In this document: positions 45,620-56,726 of the stretch, piece by piece
How positions within the stretch are numbered: position 1 is the first letter of the stretch
Layout: each line of letters opens with the position of its first letter
Source of the DNA: Cycas panzhihuaensis
Lineage: Eukaryota > Cycadophyta
DNA length: 64,000 nt
Reading direction: 5' to 3'
NCBI GenBank assembly: GCA_023213395.1
Contig: CM041465.1
Location: 138,639,741-138,703,740 of the forward strand
Program-made: the position numbers and the translations under genes
Notes under the pieces: model-generated
Told to the model about the DNA's origin: nothing
Databases searched by the model: none
What the model saw: only the letters and a program-made list of their open reading frames with translations

Positions 45620-47036
45620 CGATGTACCACGCCGCCAGCATTTTGCCAAAGAAGAACAAGAAGAAGAAAGAACCCCTCGACCAAATCGAGGTGCCTATCG
45701 AGGAGGTCAAAGAGGAAGGGAGGTTTCGAGGTGGCAATCAACGCCACTCTAATCGCCTTGCGATGAAGACAAACTGTTTTGTGCATATCAGACATCCAAG
45801 GTTGATAAAACTTGGATTATTGATTCTAGAGCTTCACAACACATGACTGGAAGTGAAGAGCTCCTCACCAGCATCAAGGAAGGCAAAGGTCAATTAGTGA
45901 CCTTTGGGAATAATCAATCTGTCAAAATATCAAGAGTAGGCACAATAACTCCATTTTCTTCTTCATCAAATCCTTCCTCCACATTTCCTGATGGCAATGC
46001 TTATTTAATACCTTCAATGGACAAAAACTTACTATCTGTTAGCAAGTTGGACAAGCAACAGATGAGTGTATTATTCAGAAACAGGAAATGTATAATTAGT
46101 GACAAAGAAGACCAAGTAGTAGCTGTTGGCTATGAGAATCAAGACCTCTACAAGTTGGATGCAAATAATATAACACTTGATTCTGCTTACTCTGGTTCCA
46201 TTGTCACTCCTTACTTGTCCAAGATGCAACTTTGGCATCAATGTCTAGGCCACTTGAACTTAGACAATTTGAGGCAGATGATCAACAAGAACATGGTACA
46301 TGGGCTTCCTAAGATTTATGGAACAAAATGTCTTTGCGAAGCATGCATTATGGAAACTCAGCATCGCTTGCCTTTCCCTAAAGGCAAAGCGTGGCGTGCA
46401 TCACATCCTCTGCAGCTAGTACATTCGGATTTGTGTGGACCTATGTCCACATCATTTTTTGGAGGAACTTTGTATTACATCTCCTTCATTGATGACTTTT
46501 CTCACAAAGTTTGGGTCTATTTCATCAATCACAAATCTGAAGCATTTTCCAAGTTCAAAGAATTCAAGCTTGAAGTGGAAAATGAGTCTGGCCATTCAAT
46601 CAAAACATTCAGGACAGACAATGGAGGTGAATTTACATCAAATGAATTCACCCAATACTGCAAGGATAACGGCATTCAGAGACAACTGATGATACCTCAC
46701 ACTCCTCAACAAAATGGAGTCTCTGAACAGATGAACGGAACTTTGGCCAATAAAGCCAAAGCTATGATGCATGCACAAGGACTCACTCGAGCCATCAAGT
46801 GTAAGCATTTCACATACCGCCTATGTAGCCAATCGCATTCTACTACAATAGTCACCAACATGACACCCGAGGAGGCATGGTCTGGCAAAAAGCCTACTGT
46901 CAGCCATTTGAGGACTTTTGGGTGCATTGCTTATATGCACATTCCCGATCAGCAAAGGAAGAAATTAGACAAGCATAGTCTGAAATGCATCTTTGTAGGT
47001 TATGCCATTCACAAAGAAAGCCTACAAGTTGTATGA
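45620..47036 (+). pseudogene. Protease and integrase of the 42-49 kb copia element
   Basis: The protease begins near 45790 with SKVDKTWIIDSRASQHMTG, in which the active-site triad D-S-G is D-S-R. From 45843 a clean frame of 397 codons carries the rest of protease and the integrase: zinc-binding H.C.C (LWHQCLGHLN; CLCEACIM), core DLCGPMSTSFFGG, RTDNGGEFTSNEF and HTPQQNGVSEQMNGT with the three acidic residues in place. The frame ends at 47036, in FVGYA, and pol continues in another frame from about 47002. Gly-to-Arg next to the catalytic Asp should disable protease. Confidence 0.9.
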
Positions 47037-48940
47037 TCCTATAGGGAAGAAAATGCATCTCTCAAGAGATGTCATCTTTTCTGAAGAAGATCACAAGGAG
47101 GTGCAAACCGCATCCATGCAACCTCTCGTTGACAAAGGCAAGAAGATTGTTGAGGCCTTCCTTCCCTCTCAATCCTCTACACCATGTTCATCATCTGCAC
47201 CAGCTAGACCATCTACTTCAACTGAATTTGCTCCACTTGATCCAAGCACATCTTCTCTTGACCAACCACTTACACCAGAAGATCTTGAGGTTCAAGTAAC
47301 TTCAATTCAAAAGTTACCCAAATGGTACACACAAACAGTTCAGGACGGTCACATCATCGAAGGAAAACGTCCATCTAAATATCGGCAGCAAACCAATTAT
47401 GCACTTATGGCTGAAGTGCTTTGTGTTGATGAGCCTTCCACTTTTGAGGAGGCTTCTAAAAATGAAAATTGGAAGGCTGCCATGAATGAAGAAATCTATT
47501 CTATTGAAAAGAATGGTACTTGGAATTTGGTCGAATTGCCTAAACACAAACAGGCAATCAGTTGCAAATGGGTCTACAAGACCAAATTCCATTCTGATGG
47601 TTCACTTAAAAGGCAGAAAGCACGCCTTGTCGCAAAAGGATTTAAACAAAAAGAAGGCATAGATTATGTAGAAACTTTTGCACCAGTGGCGAATATGAAC
47701 ACCATCAGACTCCTTTTGGCCTTAGATGCTCAATGCAAATGGCCTATTTATCAAATGGACGTGAAGAGCGCCTTTCTTAATGGTGATCTTCAGGAGGAGG
47801 TATATTTGGAGCAACCTCCCGGTTACAAAGTATAAGGCAAGGAGCATCTTGTATATCGCCTAAAAAAGGCGTTATATGGCTTGAAACAAGCTCCAAGGGC
47901 ATGGTACTCTAAGATCGATGACTACTTCTTGAGACATGGGTTTCATCGATCTACTTCAGATCCTAATCTGTATATAAAAAATGAAAAGAACCATATAATT
48001 TTTGTTGCCTTGTATGTAGATGACTTAGTGATCACTGGTAGTGACACTAAGATGATTCATATTCTCCAAGATGACTTAAAGAGAAGTTTCGAGATGACAG
48101 ATCTTGGACTTCTCCATTATTTTTTAGGCTTTGAGATATGGCAATAGCCAGGCTATATCTTCATCTCCCAAGCGAAATATTCTTGGGACATTTTGCAACG
48201 GCTCAGATGCACGATCGCAACCGCCTACACCTATGGAGAATGGATCCAAGCTTACTCTCAATGAGGAAGCTGCACCGGCAGATCCCACACTTTTCCGGCA
48301 GTTGATTGGGAGTCTCATTTATCTCACCAACACTCGACCGGACATTTCATTTGCTGTTGGGATTTGCTCACGTTACATGTCTCAACCCAATCAGACACAC
48401 TGGAATGCAGCCAAACGCATACTTAAGTACATCAAAGGCACATTGCAGCATGGCCTTGAGTATGCACATAATGAGAACTTCACTCTAGAAGGGTTCTCGA
48501 TTCGATTGGGCAAAGGTTGCCAAGATAGCGAAATCAACCTCGGATCTGCTTTTCCCTTGGTTCGTGATTATTTTGTGGAGTTGCAAGAAGCAACCCAATG
48601 TTACCTTGTCCTCCATTGAAGAGTACAAAGTCAGCGACGCAGCTTGTGAGGCTATCCGCTATGACGGATTCTTGGGGAACTTGGACTTGAGCAGGTCACC
48701 CCACCGTGATACATTGCGACAATCAAAGTGTGCTCAAGTTAGCTAAGAATCCAGCCTTTCATGCGGACAAAACACATCGAGGTTCACCATCACTTCATTA
48801 GAGAGCATGTTCGTAATGGTGAGATCAACCTCAAAGACAGACCAATGTAAGAGCGTATGAGACATCTTTACTAAGCCTCTTGGTAGAGAAAAGTTTGTAA
48901 AATTCGTAGATGGTCTTGGTGTCCGACTTAACATTGTAAA
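47002..48940 (+). pseudogene. RT and RNase H of the 42-49 kb copia element
   Basis: Frame 47002-47835 has KAYKLYDPIGKKMHLSRDVI, a Ser/Pro-rich linker and the RT start (WVYKTKFHSDGSLKRQKARL; FAPVANMNTIRLLLAL; YQMDVKSAFLNGDLQEEVYL). A TAA at 47833-47835 and a TAG near 48145-48147 interrupt it; between them are LKQAPRAWYSK and the catalytic LYVDDLVITG (about 48014-48043). RNase H follows in shifted frames (LIGSLIYLTNTRPDISFAVG; NVTLSSIEEYKVSDAACEAI; IFTKPLGREKFVKFVDGLGV). Both stops lie where Gln is usual. RNase H is scrambled by several indels near 48500-48560. Confidence 0.88.
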
Positions 48941-48950
48941 CAGAAGGGGG
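48941..48950 (+). other. Polypurine tract of the 42-49 kb copia element
   Basis: CAGAAGGGGG immediately precedes the 3' LTR. Confidence 0.9.
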
Positions 48951-49501
48951 TGTTAAACCTTATGTTTACATGTTAAGATAATGTACTTTTATTTTTATAT
49001 AATATGTGTACTTTTTACTTTAGGGGTGACTTATCACTTAAGTGATAAAGTGCACACCCACATTCTTTCTAGTGACACAACGTTGTCACTAAAGGGTCAA
49101 ATGGACCCTTATGCATTTTTGCTCACATGAGAGCCCAAAAGGACACATGTCCAACATGCAAGGCATGTATCTTGGATGTTTGACACTTGTCAAACATCCA
49201 AGGCCTTAGGTCTCTCATCTCACTCTATATAATGAGACCTCTTCTCATTGTCTCATAAGAGAGTTGGAGTCAGATATTGTTATGTCGCTTGCTAATCAAA
49301 CTGTTCATTCTTTGGAGGTTGGACCAATTCCAACTCCACATATTGGGTATCATTTTCTCTTGCTCCTTCATTTGTGCTTTGTCCCTTTGCTCTCTATTTT
49401 CCTTGAGATTATTATACTTGTTTGTATTTTTGCAACTAGAGCTAGAGTGATCCTAGTTTCTAGATCTTGGGACTGTTGAGACCATCTAGCCTCTTTTCAC
49501 A
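48951..49501 (+). repeat. 3' LTR of the 42-49 kb copia element
   Basis: 551 bp, begins TGTTAAACC, ends TTTTCACA. The three palindromes and the TATA box of the 5' LTR are all conserved. Confidence 0.93.
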
Positions 49502-50954
49502 GGACAAACTCTTCAAATTCCAACGTCTCTTCGTCTGCATCACAACCGACCCACTGCACCAGATGCTCAGAAATAGTGTGATTTCGAATGCGACATTGAT
49601 GACTAGCAAAGATTCGATCTGGCCAAACTTTGAGGATTGTTCATCATTAAGAATGGGTAGGGTAGTGTTAGGTGTAGTTTTTCTACCTAGGCATTTTTTT
49701 TAAACAAGATACATGAAAGACATTATGGATATTGGTGTCTAGGGCAAGTTCAAGGGCATAGGCAACTATACCAATCTTTTGGAGGACTTTATATGGATAA
49801 TAATAACATAGACTTAGCTTATGACTTTGATGAGACTTGAGGGATTGTTGTTTGTACTGTTGGAGGCAAAGGAATGCTAGATATCCAATGTCAAATGACT
49901 GCTCAAACCAATGGCAATCGACGAGTTGCTTCATGCAATTCTGTGCAGTGGCCAGGTTTTGCCTAAAGTTATGGAGGATTTGATCTATCTCTTGAAGCTT
50001 TTGTTGGGATGAGGTCGTCCGAGAATTGGTCGCCAAGGTATGGTGAGAAGAGGGGTGATAACCATATAACGCCAAAAATGGGGACATGCTAGTGGCAAAC
50101 TAGTGAGATGAGTTGTACCAATCTCCTGCCAGGAAAAGGCAGCAAGTCCACTTAGCTTTGTGTTCTGAGGCGAAGCAGTGTAAGTATGTTTCTAGAGTTT
50201 TCTTCAAGACCCCAAATTGACCATTTGTTTAAGGATGGTAAGCAGAGCTCATGTTGAAGGAGGTTCCTACAACCCTAAAGAGTTCTTGCTAAAAGGAGCT
50301 AGTGAACTAGGGATTGCGATCATAAATGATGGTTGAAGGGAATCCATGAAGGCAAAAAATAAATTGAACATATAGGTCAGCAAGACAAGAAGATGTATAT
50401 GAGGTGTGTATTAGGAGAAAATGTGAATACTTGGTTAATCTATCAATGACCACCCAAATAGAGTCAAAACTAGGAGATGTAGGTAGGCCAATGATAAAAT
50501 CCATGGCAATGTTTTGCCATTTACCTTGCAGAACGTGTAGGGGTTGGAGGAATCTCGGTAGGGCTTTGGTATCCACCTTGTTCCACTGACAAGTGTCACA
50601 CTCTGATACGAAGCTGAAGATAGTAGGTTTCATATGGGGCCAAAAAAATTTTGCACGAATACGTCGATAGGTTTTATCAAATCCGAAGTGGCCCCCTAGG
50701 GCAGTAGAGTGGTATTCTGTTAAGATTTGAAAATTGAACAAGGATGATGGGTGTACAAAGATGTGATCCCTAAACAACAAATGGTTGTTGTGAGTCGACC
50801 AATTGGGTGTGAGCTTTTTCATAGGAGTAGTCAGGTTGAGCATGGTTTTCAGCCTACAATTCATCAAGCCAAATGGGGTGGGGCTTTGATATCGTATGAA
50901 TACTGGGGTTGGGGTTACTAGAATCAAGGGGCAAACAAGAAAGGGCATCTGCAA
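49502..50954 (-). pseudogene. Integrase and chromodomain of the 41-55 kb chromovirus
   Basis: Minus strand. Frame 50954-50307 has the zinc-binding part (EYHSTALGGHFGFDKTYRRI; CDTCQWNKVDTK) and core MAKH/NIAMDFIIGLPTSPSFDS with the first Asp and IIYDRNP with the second. A broken stretch (50300-50100) reads YHP.TNGQFGVLKKTLETYL, where the catalytic Glu is Gly. Frame 50087-49683 gives the C-terminal GPY/F-type domain (MSPFLALYGYHPSSHH; YYYPYKVLQKIGIVAYALEL; VFHVSCLKKMPR). A chromodomain remnant, HLVQWVGCDADEETLEFEEF, is at about 49505-49570. The copia element inserted right after it; the last codons and the stop are at 42172-42113. Confidence 0.87.
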
Positions 50955-50959
50955 CTATG

Positions 50960-51450
50960 TTGTTTTTGCCTTTCTTATAAGAGATTGTAAAGACAAAGAC
51001 CTATAGGAGATCAATCCATTTAGCTTGTTCTTCTAACAGAACTTGCTAATCCAATAGACTATGGAGGCTATGGTGGTCTGTGAAGAAAAGAAATTTTGAC
51101 CCCAAAAGAAATTTATGCCACTTATCCACAACATGCAGGATAATTCTCATTTCCTTTTAGTATGTTCAGAGTCGAAGCTCATGATCTTTTAGTTTTCGAA
51201 TTTCAAATGCAATGGGATGGTAATCTTGCATAAGAACTGCACCTAGGGCGAATCTTTATGCATCACATTCAAGCTAGAATGATTTGGTGAAATCAGAGTG
51301 ATGAGGATTGGGGTAGAGGTCAACACTGCTTTGGGATGGGAAAAAATAGCTTTGGCCTCTAAAGGCCACTGAAAGTGTCTTAGCGAAGTAGGTTGGTTAG
51401 TGGAGCTATTTGGTCCTTGAACAATATCAATGGATTGGTTGGGGAGTTGT
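50960..51450 (-). pseudogene. RNase H of the 41-55 kb chromovirus
   Basis: Broken minus-strand frames read FQWPLEAKA (RT/RNase H junction), LECDA.RFALGAVLMQDYHP, KEMRIILHVVDKWHKFLLGS, FFTDHHSLHSLLD and NNIVADALSCLPLD. These are the ordered RNase H blocks of gypsy elements with Asp, Glu, Asp and Asp positions represented. Stops interrupt at several points. Confidence 0.82.
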
Positions 51451-52000
51451 TTGTACTATAAGTTCCTAAGGTTTGCAACCATTAGATTCCCAACATAGCG
51501 TCAAATCCTCCTATCAATAATGCGTAAAAATTTGAGGTCAAGAGGTATGTGCCAATTTAACCATGTAGGTTTTTTATAACACCAACACAATGGAGCTTCT
51601 GATACCTTGGCAGAAAGTAGGTGAAGTTAGTCTTTGGGACAATGTAGAGGTTTAACTATCGAGCTAATGAGATGTCAATAAAGTTCAAGGACACACCACA
51701 GTCGATCAGGATTGACATTAGAGTTCTACAAAGAATGCACTTGACTCCTAGGAGTTCAGGACAAGAGATGGAGGCTATAGCGAATATGGATACTTCAAGT
51801 TAAGGATTAGGGATGGGGTCTTCCTGGAATTCTTCGCTAGCCTCATGCTCTGAATCAAAATCTGTGTGTTCATCAGGGGACAGGGTGGGATCAATAGAAA
51901 AGACCATATGCCTCACTTTATAAATGCAACCATGCCTAGCATTCCACTTTTCTGAGCACTGAACACACAGGTCAACCTCTTTTCGACGTTGCGCTTCTGT
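51450..52000 (-). pseudogene. Zinc knuckle and protease of the 41-55 kb chromovirus, RT deleted
   Basis: Minus strand: CVQCSEKWNARHGCI is the knuckle (about 51975-51930). The protease follows, with LMSILIDCGVSLNFID, where D-S-G is D-C-G, and later DAMLGI.WLQTLGTYSTN, the W-L-x-T-L-G block at the end of chromovirus proteases. Directly after this, LFKDQIAPLTNLL and FQWPLEAKA belong to the end of RT. About 180 residues of RT, including the catalytic Asp-Asp, are missing between. Confidence 0.8.
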
Positions 52001-52151
52001 TTGTGAGCTTTGAACTTTTTTTTTTAGGGTTCTTCAGCCGGTTAATCTATTGCAAAGCGAGTTGCATCATCAAGTCGAGGTCGAGGGCATTGAAAATCCA
52101 TTTGTGGACAAGCTGTATCATCAAATCAGGGTTGAGACCGTTGGAAGTTCG

Positions 52152-52708
52152 TGTGAAAAGAGGCCCAATGGCCTCACAGTCCCAAGATCTAGACGCTAGG
52201 ATCACTCTAGTTCTAGAAAGCACAAATGCTTAACAAGTATAATACTCTCAAGATAAAAGAAAGCATAAGAGACAAAGCATAAAATGAAGGAGCAAGAGAA
52301 ATGATACCAAACGTGTGGGGTTCGAATTGGTCCAACCTCCAAAAGAATAAACAGTTTGATTAACAAACTGATAGCATAACAATACAGCTCCAACTCCCAT
52401 ATAAGACAAAGAAGAGAGATCTCATTATATAGAGTGAAATGAGAGACCTGAGGCCTTGGATGTTTGACAAGTGTCAAACATCCAAGGTACATGCCTTGCA
52501 TGTTGGACATGTGTCCTTTTGGGGCTCTTATGTGAGCAAAAGTGCATGGGGGCCTATTTGACCCTTTAGTGACAACGTTGTGTCACTAGAAAGAATGTGG
52601 GTGTGCACTTTATCACTTAAGTGATAAGTCACCCCTAAAATACAACTTTACAAGTAGTACATAAAAAATAAAGTGCATAATCTTAACATGTAAACATAAG
52701 GTTTAACA
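52152..52708 (-). repeat. Solo LTR of the 42-49 kb copia family, inverted
   Basis: 557 bp matching the reverse complement of the copia LTR end to end. Flanks GTTCG (52147-52151) and GTTCA (52709-52713) match in four of five bases, so it inserted independently and then lost its internal part, probably by LTR-LTR recombination. It is in the gag region of the chromovirus. It retains the three palindromes. Confidence 0.93.
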
Positions 52709-52714
52709 GTTCAT

Positions 52715-53511
52715 CTAACGGGGTCATTAGAACCATGGGTTATCTTGTCAAGTGGGTAAAGGTCTTTCAACCGCGAATTCTACCTCTACTACTCGTGCTA
52801 TTTTCATAGCTTCCTTAAGAGAGTTTACGAACAACGTCTTGAGACGCATCTCAATACAGTCCTAGAGACCTGCCACATAAATGTCTATCAAGGTGTGTCT
52901 ATCCAGACTATGGTTTTGTGGGGACCAATTGTATAACGCTTGGAATTCATCTGTAAAGACCTCTACTAATGATGCTTGCTTCAACCGTGTCAATTGAGTG
53001 AAGAATGACTGCCTCCAAGTATCCTCATGCTACTCGAAAAAGCAATTTATGAAGTGTGACCATGTCTGATTTGAAGGATATTCTTTTTTCCACCAATTGA
53101 ACCAGTGGTGAGCTTTTCCATCCATGTGAATGGAGGCATACAATAGTTGATTTTCTTCGATCATTGGGTTAAGAGTGAAGTAGGATTCCAATTTACTTAT
53201 CCGGCTACTAGTGCATTCTTTATTCAAATCCAGATCAAAAGTTGGGATGTTGATTTTATGATGGAGCAGCTGCTACCATGGTGGATGACCTCCCTTGGAT
53301 GCATTGCTTCCTTGTGGATGGTGAGAGGGAGGAGAATCGGTCGTCATATTCAATGTCCCTGTGCTGTTGAAATTAGATTGCATTATTGAGTGACTAGGGC
53401 TGAGAAATCTGCCTTTGAAAGGAGGTTAGCTAATTTAGTCTTCACCTCCTGTCGAAAAGTTTCAAGCTCTATCTTGAGTGAAGTGATCTTGTCTCCTTGT
53501 GAATGTGCCAT
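52715..53511 (-). pseudogene. Gag of the 41-55 kb chromovirus
   Basis: A likely start is the ATG at 53511-53509: MAHSQGDKITSLKIELETFR, a coiled N-terminal segment. After a shift, MNKECTSSRISKLESYFTLN, then LYASIHMDGKAHHWFNWWKK (the capsid W block) is open at 53227-53030, followed by broken AFTDEFQALYN-like and VNSLKEAMKIARVVE text toward 52750. It is interrupted by the solo LTR; the knuckle lies left of that insertion. Confidence 0.82.
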
Positions 53512-54676
53512 CAGAAATATAGAATGGGCTTGAAAGGAGCAGGACTTAGTAGAAAGAAGGGAAGATATACAAAATGGGGAATAGCAAGAAAGAACGGGTT
53601 TTAAGAAATAGGGAATGCCTCGATAAAAGGGCAGGATGAATAAGGGATAAAAGGGGAGGGAAGGGTACTTGGGGTGTCTATAGCATGTTGACCCCAAAAT
53701 TTAAGGAACAAAATCACCTAGTGCACTTGGACGAGCGTGAAAAACTCATCGAAACAAGATAGGCAAGTTGTAGGGGTGAAATTTTGGCGGTGGGCCCACC
53801 AGTGACTCGAGCGCCACTATCCCCAAAAATCATCGACTATAAAAATTGACTTAGTGCAAATTGACAAATGCGATACACGGATCAAAATAAGATGTATGAA
53901 TTTAAACTGTAAATTTTTTGTCATGTTTTTCTTTTTTTTGGCAACGAGTCCAATTGCTCAAGTTGTTTCTCATTCTGATAAGTATTGAAAAAGTTATGGC
54001 CTTCACTTTGTACATCCACATTTTTAGTGACAGATGTTCGACAGCTATTCAACAAACTCAGTTTCTTTGTGAGAGGGGGATGTCGAATTGAAGGATACCT
54101 ACTAGACTCTTATAATGGGAGTGCTTGGTCTCATAGACATGTCAATAAATCCCTTCTTTAGTGGTTCGAGACAGGTAGCTCCGGGGTCCTAATTGTTAAC
54201 CACTACACTACAAGACTTCAACAACTGATTGGTTTCCTATTATAGGTAGGAGAAGGGAACCTATAAGGGTCCTCCGATATACCCGAGGGTACATGTAGGC
54301 TTGATTCCGTAGTCGAGTTCTGTCTAAGGCTTTCAACAAACTTAACTAAGGTCCTTCACGCAAAGGAAGAAAAGCCACAATACGCTTAGTCCAAAACAAC
54401 AAATCCTTGTGATATTTATAGACTCTCGGTACAGGGTCTCCACTTGTCTAAAATGGGTAGCTGCCAAGTAAAGTTATCTACCTAGGAAGAGGGAGGGAGG
54501 GAGCAGAAAGGATTTCCAAATAGCGTAATATGCCCTTAAACAAAAATTGAAATGACTAAAACCAAAACTGAAAGAAAGCATTATAGGAGAAAAGTTGTGA
54601 ATGTCAAAGAAAGAAAAAAAGGAAAAAAAATTCCCTTTTTTAGCTTCTAAATGCCTCCACAGGATCGTCAAACCTT
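53512..54676 (-). other. Leader of the 41-55 kb chromovirus
   Basis: About 1.15 kb between primer site and gag with no recognised domain. A short minus-strand frame runs upstream into gag (53697). Near 54480-54660 it is purine-rich on the plus strand. Confidence 0.55.
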
Positions 54677-54688
54677 GCTCTAATACCA
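54677..54688 (-). other. Primer-binding site of the 41-55 kb chromovirus
   Basis: Minus strand TGGTATTAGAGC, one base different from the initiator tRNA-Met complement, two bases from the 5' LTR. Confidence 0.88.
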
Positions 54689-54690
54689 CT

Positions 54691-55058
54691 TGCAGAATAT
54701 CTTCCCAAGATTATCCTTGCGAATCTGATGAAAGAAGAGTTAAGAGAACAAATAGAGCACTTTGATTAACTTTGGAGGCTGATATTATAGAGTAGCTCAC
54801 ACAATGGACACCAAAAGAGTACCGAAGTATTTTTCCCTAAGAAAGGAAATGATGATCAATAATCGTTTACAAGAAATCTCTGACCCTTAAACAGACAAAA
54901 GAGGGCCTCTCTTCAGCAATCCTATTAGCGGCCCTAACAACCTTAGAAGGCTTAGTGGCCTGCGCACAAAGCTTAATAGTTAACATCAACCCTTAAACCT
55001 TTGGCAATTTCCACATGCTAGTGCCTCCCTCCACTTAAGAAGATGGAGTTAAGTTATA
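54691..55058 (-). repeat. 5' LTR of the 41-55 kb chromovirus
   Basis: 368 bp, collinear with 40908-41291; on the minus strand it ends CTGCA next to the primer site. Confidence 0.85.
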
Positions 55059-55063
55059 GTAGG

Positions 55064-55836
55064 GGTGGACTAGCTCTCTAGGCTAACTTTGCCCTTAATG
55101 ATTCTATTCTAAGCTCTGGATGTAGTCCATGTAATAGAGTTGTCTAGGCCTCATTACAAATTGGTAACGAGTGTTTGGCACAACCTCACATTATGCACCA
55201 AATAGTTATCAAGAGCGTTCTCAACTTTGGAGATAAATGACTGACAATTTGCCTACCTTATCTTGGTTTATTGTAGGGGATTTTAACATCCAAGAGATTG
55301 GAAAATAAATGGGAAGGACTTCCTTTTGGGTGGAAAGGAACTCTAAAAAAGATTAGGTTTATATGAAAGCCTTGTTTTCAGTGAAAGATCCAATGTAGAA
55401 GGAATCGTTTTCTCCAAAAGAACGTTGGTTTACTCGGAGCAATAACAGGAAAGCATGAAGTAAGGCCTTTTGTAGACAGGACAAGATTCTAGTCCCTATA
55501 GATGCTAATCGGGAAGGTTTGTGCTCCCTTGGGCCACCTAGTTAAAGTTTGGGGTTCCACAATTTGAGACCACTCCCCAATTTAGACGGATTGATTAGCG
55601 GGATGATGCTATTAAAAGAACTACTATTTTCCTCAGAGATCTTGGTGTCCAGGTTGCAAGGATAAGAAAGCTAAGCTTTAGAAAAGTATTTAAGCTATTT
55701 GGCCAAGAAAATGGAACTTTATCCCAATGATTTAGATAATCTTTCCCAAATGGTTACAGTAAAGTATATTATCTAGTCTCATGAGACTCATGCAATTGAG
55801 GGGACCAAGATCAGATCCAAGCTTCAGTGGTCTAAA
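55064..55836 (+). mobile_element. LINE, right part: endonuclease C-terminal half
   Basis: The sequence resumes where 40907 broke off, with GGLAL at the junction. Further blocks are HIMHQIVIKSVLNFGDK / NVYAPNSYQ-like text near 55190-55230, then FIVGDFNIQEIGK (about 55260-55310), the G-D-F-N active-site motif, and PLPNLDGLISG near 55570-55610, corresponding to the region around the S-D-H motif. Frames are broken. The LINE RT should follow but is cut off at 55837 by another LTR element. Confidence 0.75.
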
Positions 55837-56181
55837 TGTTAGAAGCAATGTCCATCCTCATTTCATGTTCATTTAAGGTCATTTCTCATGTCATTAGAAT
55901 ATTCCCTCACACAGAATATTCTTGCTCAAATCATTAATTAAGGGTGTTACATGAAGTCATTAATAAGGTAGTTAAAAGTAGCCATTAATTAGCCACTAAT
56001 TAAGGAATGAGTTAGAACTACCAATCTATTTTTAGAAAATTGGTAGTCTATATAATTCTATCATATTCAACTATTTTGATTAGTGAGAATTTAGGAGTTG
56101 TGATTCATTAGCACTTCTTCATCTCTTGCTTAGTGCACATGATTAGTGTGATGAGTTTTGCTCTAACCCTATTCTCTAACA
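55837..56181 (+). repeat. 5' LTR of copia element D
   Basis: 345 bp, begins TGTTAGAAGC and ends CTCTAACA; no second copy is in the window, so the ends rest on TG...CA, the primer site next to it and a TATA box (TATATAA, 56049-56055). Confidence 0.72.
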
Positions 56182-56193
56182 TGGTATTAGAGA
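56182..56193 (+). other. Primer-binding site of copia element D
   Basis: TGGTATTAGAGA, close to the initiator tRNA-Met complement, directly after the LTR. Confidence 0.75.
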
Positions 56194-56520
56194 CTAGTTT
56201 GGTATAATAGTCAAGTAGCCTCTCACTATTTGTTGTGCTAGACTATATATCTTCGAGTAACATTGACTGTTGTGCAAATGGGTTTTGATTATAATGTGGC
56301 ATGTTAAGAGGGTGTCTCCCATGAGACATGCTCCCCTTGTTCATTATTACACATCCAATTTTTGTTCAAGTTGTGGCTATTATGCGCCTCCTGGGGTAAC
56401 CTGTCTCGTGGTCTACATTCACCATCCATCCTGTGGTGTCCACCCATGAGATATAGTCCGTCAACTGTGATATTATCTCTATCTCGGGGCATCCCCTCAA
56501 ATGACTACTGTGCTATCTTT
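56194..56520 (+). other. Leader of copia element D, left part
   Basis: No domain. It holds degenerate words such as CTCGTGGTCTACATT and TCTCTATCTCGGGGCATC, which recur at 61669-61840 beyond copia F, showing that the two stretches were once continuous. Confidence 0.65.
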
Positions 56521-56715
56521 TGTTGAGAGGTAATGTTTTATCATTAACTATATAATTAATATATGTAATAATGACATGTGTCATATTGTTAAGAGGTTGG
56601 TTACATGTCAAGTTATAACAGTTACCAACCCAATTATGTATTTAAGGGATTCATCCTCTCAATAAAGGTGTTGAGTTCTCTCATCAGCATTCTATCTCCT
56701 GATTGAAATTTATCA
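56521..56715 (+). repeat. 5' LTR of copia element F
   Basis: 195 bp, begins TGTTGAGAGG, ends ATTTATCA; short for a copia LTR. Confidence 0.93.
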
Positions 56716-56726
56716 TGGTATCAGAG
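56716..56726 (+). other. Primer-binding site of copia element F
   Basis: TGGTATCAGAG starts at the base after the LTR, a perfect initiator tRNA-Met complement over 11 bases. Confidence 0.95.

Larger units (their letters stand above)
42173..49501 (+). mobile_element. Full-length Ty1/copia element with perfect target duplication
   Basis: LTRs of 555 and 551 bp, TG...CA ends, a primer site, a purine tract and GGACA on both flanks (42168-42172 and 49502-49506). I count about a dozen substitutions and a few short indels between the LTRs, so it is among the younger insertions here. Order is gag, protease, integrase, RT, RNase H, as in copia. It landed in the last codons of the chromovirus pol, just after the chromodomain. 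A two-kilobase leader with tandem repeats precedes gag. Stops and a frameshift break pol. Confidence 0.93.
40908..55058 (-). mobile_element. Chromovirus (Ty3/gypsy), minus strand, with two later insertions
   Basis: LTRs of 368 bp (54691-55058, 5') and 384 bp (40908-41291, 3') enclose, in minus-strand order, a tRNA-Met primer site, leader, gag, zinc knuckle, protease, RNase H, integrase, chromodomain and a purine tract. Flanks TTAGG and GTAGG match in four of five bases. A copia element (42173-49501) and a solo LTR (52152-52708) inserted later; without them the chromovirus is about 6.3 kb. Protease passes directly into the segment that follows RT, so the RT fingers and palm, with the catalytic box, are deleted. 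Confidence 0.85.
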
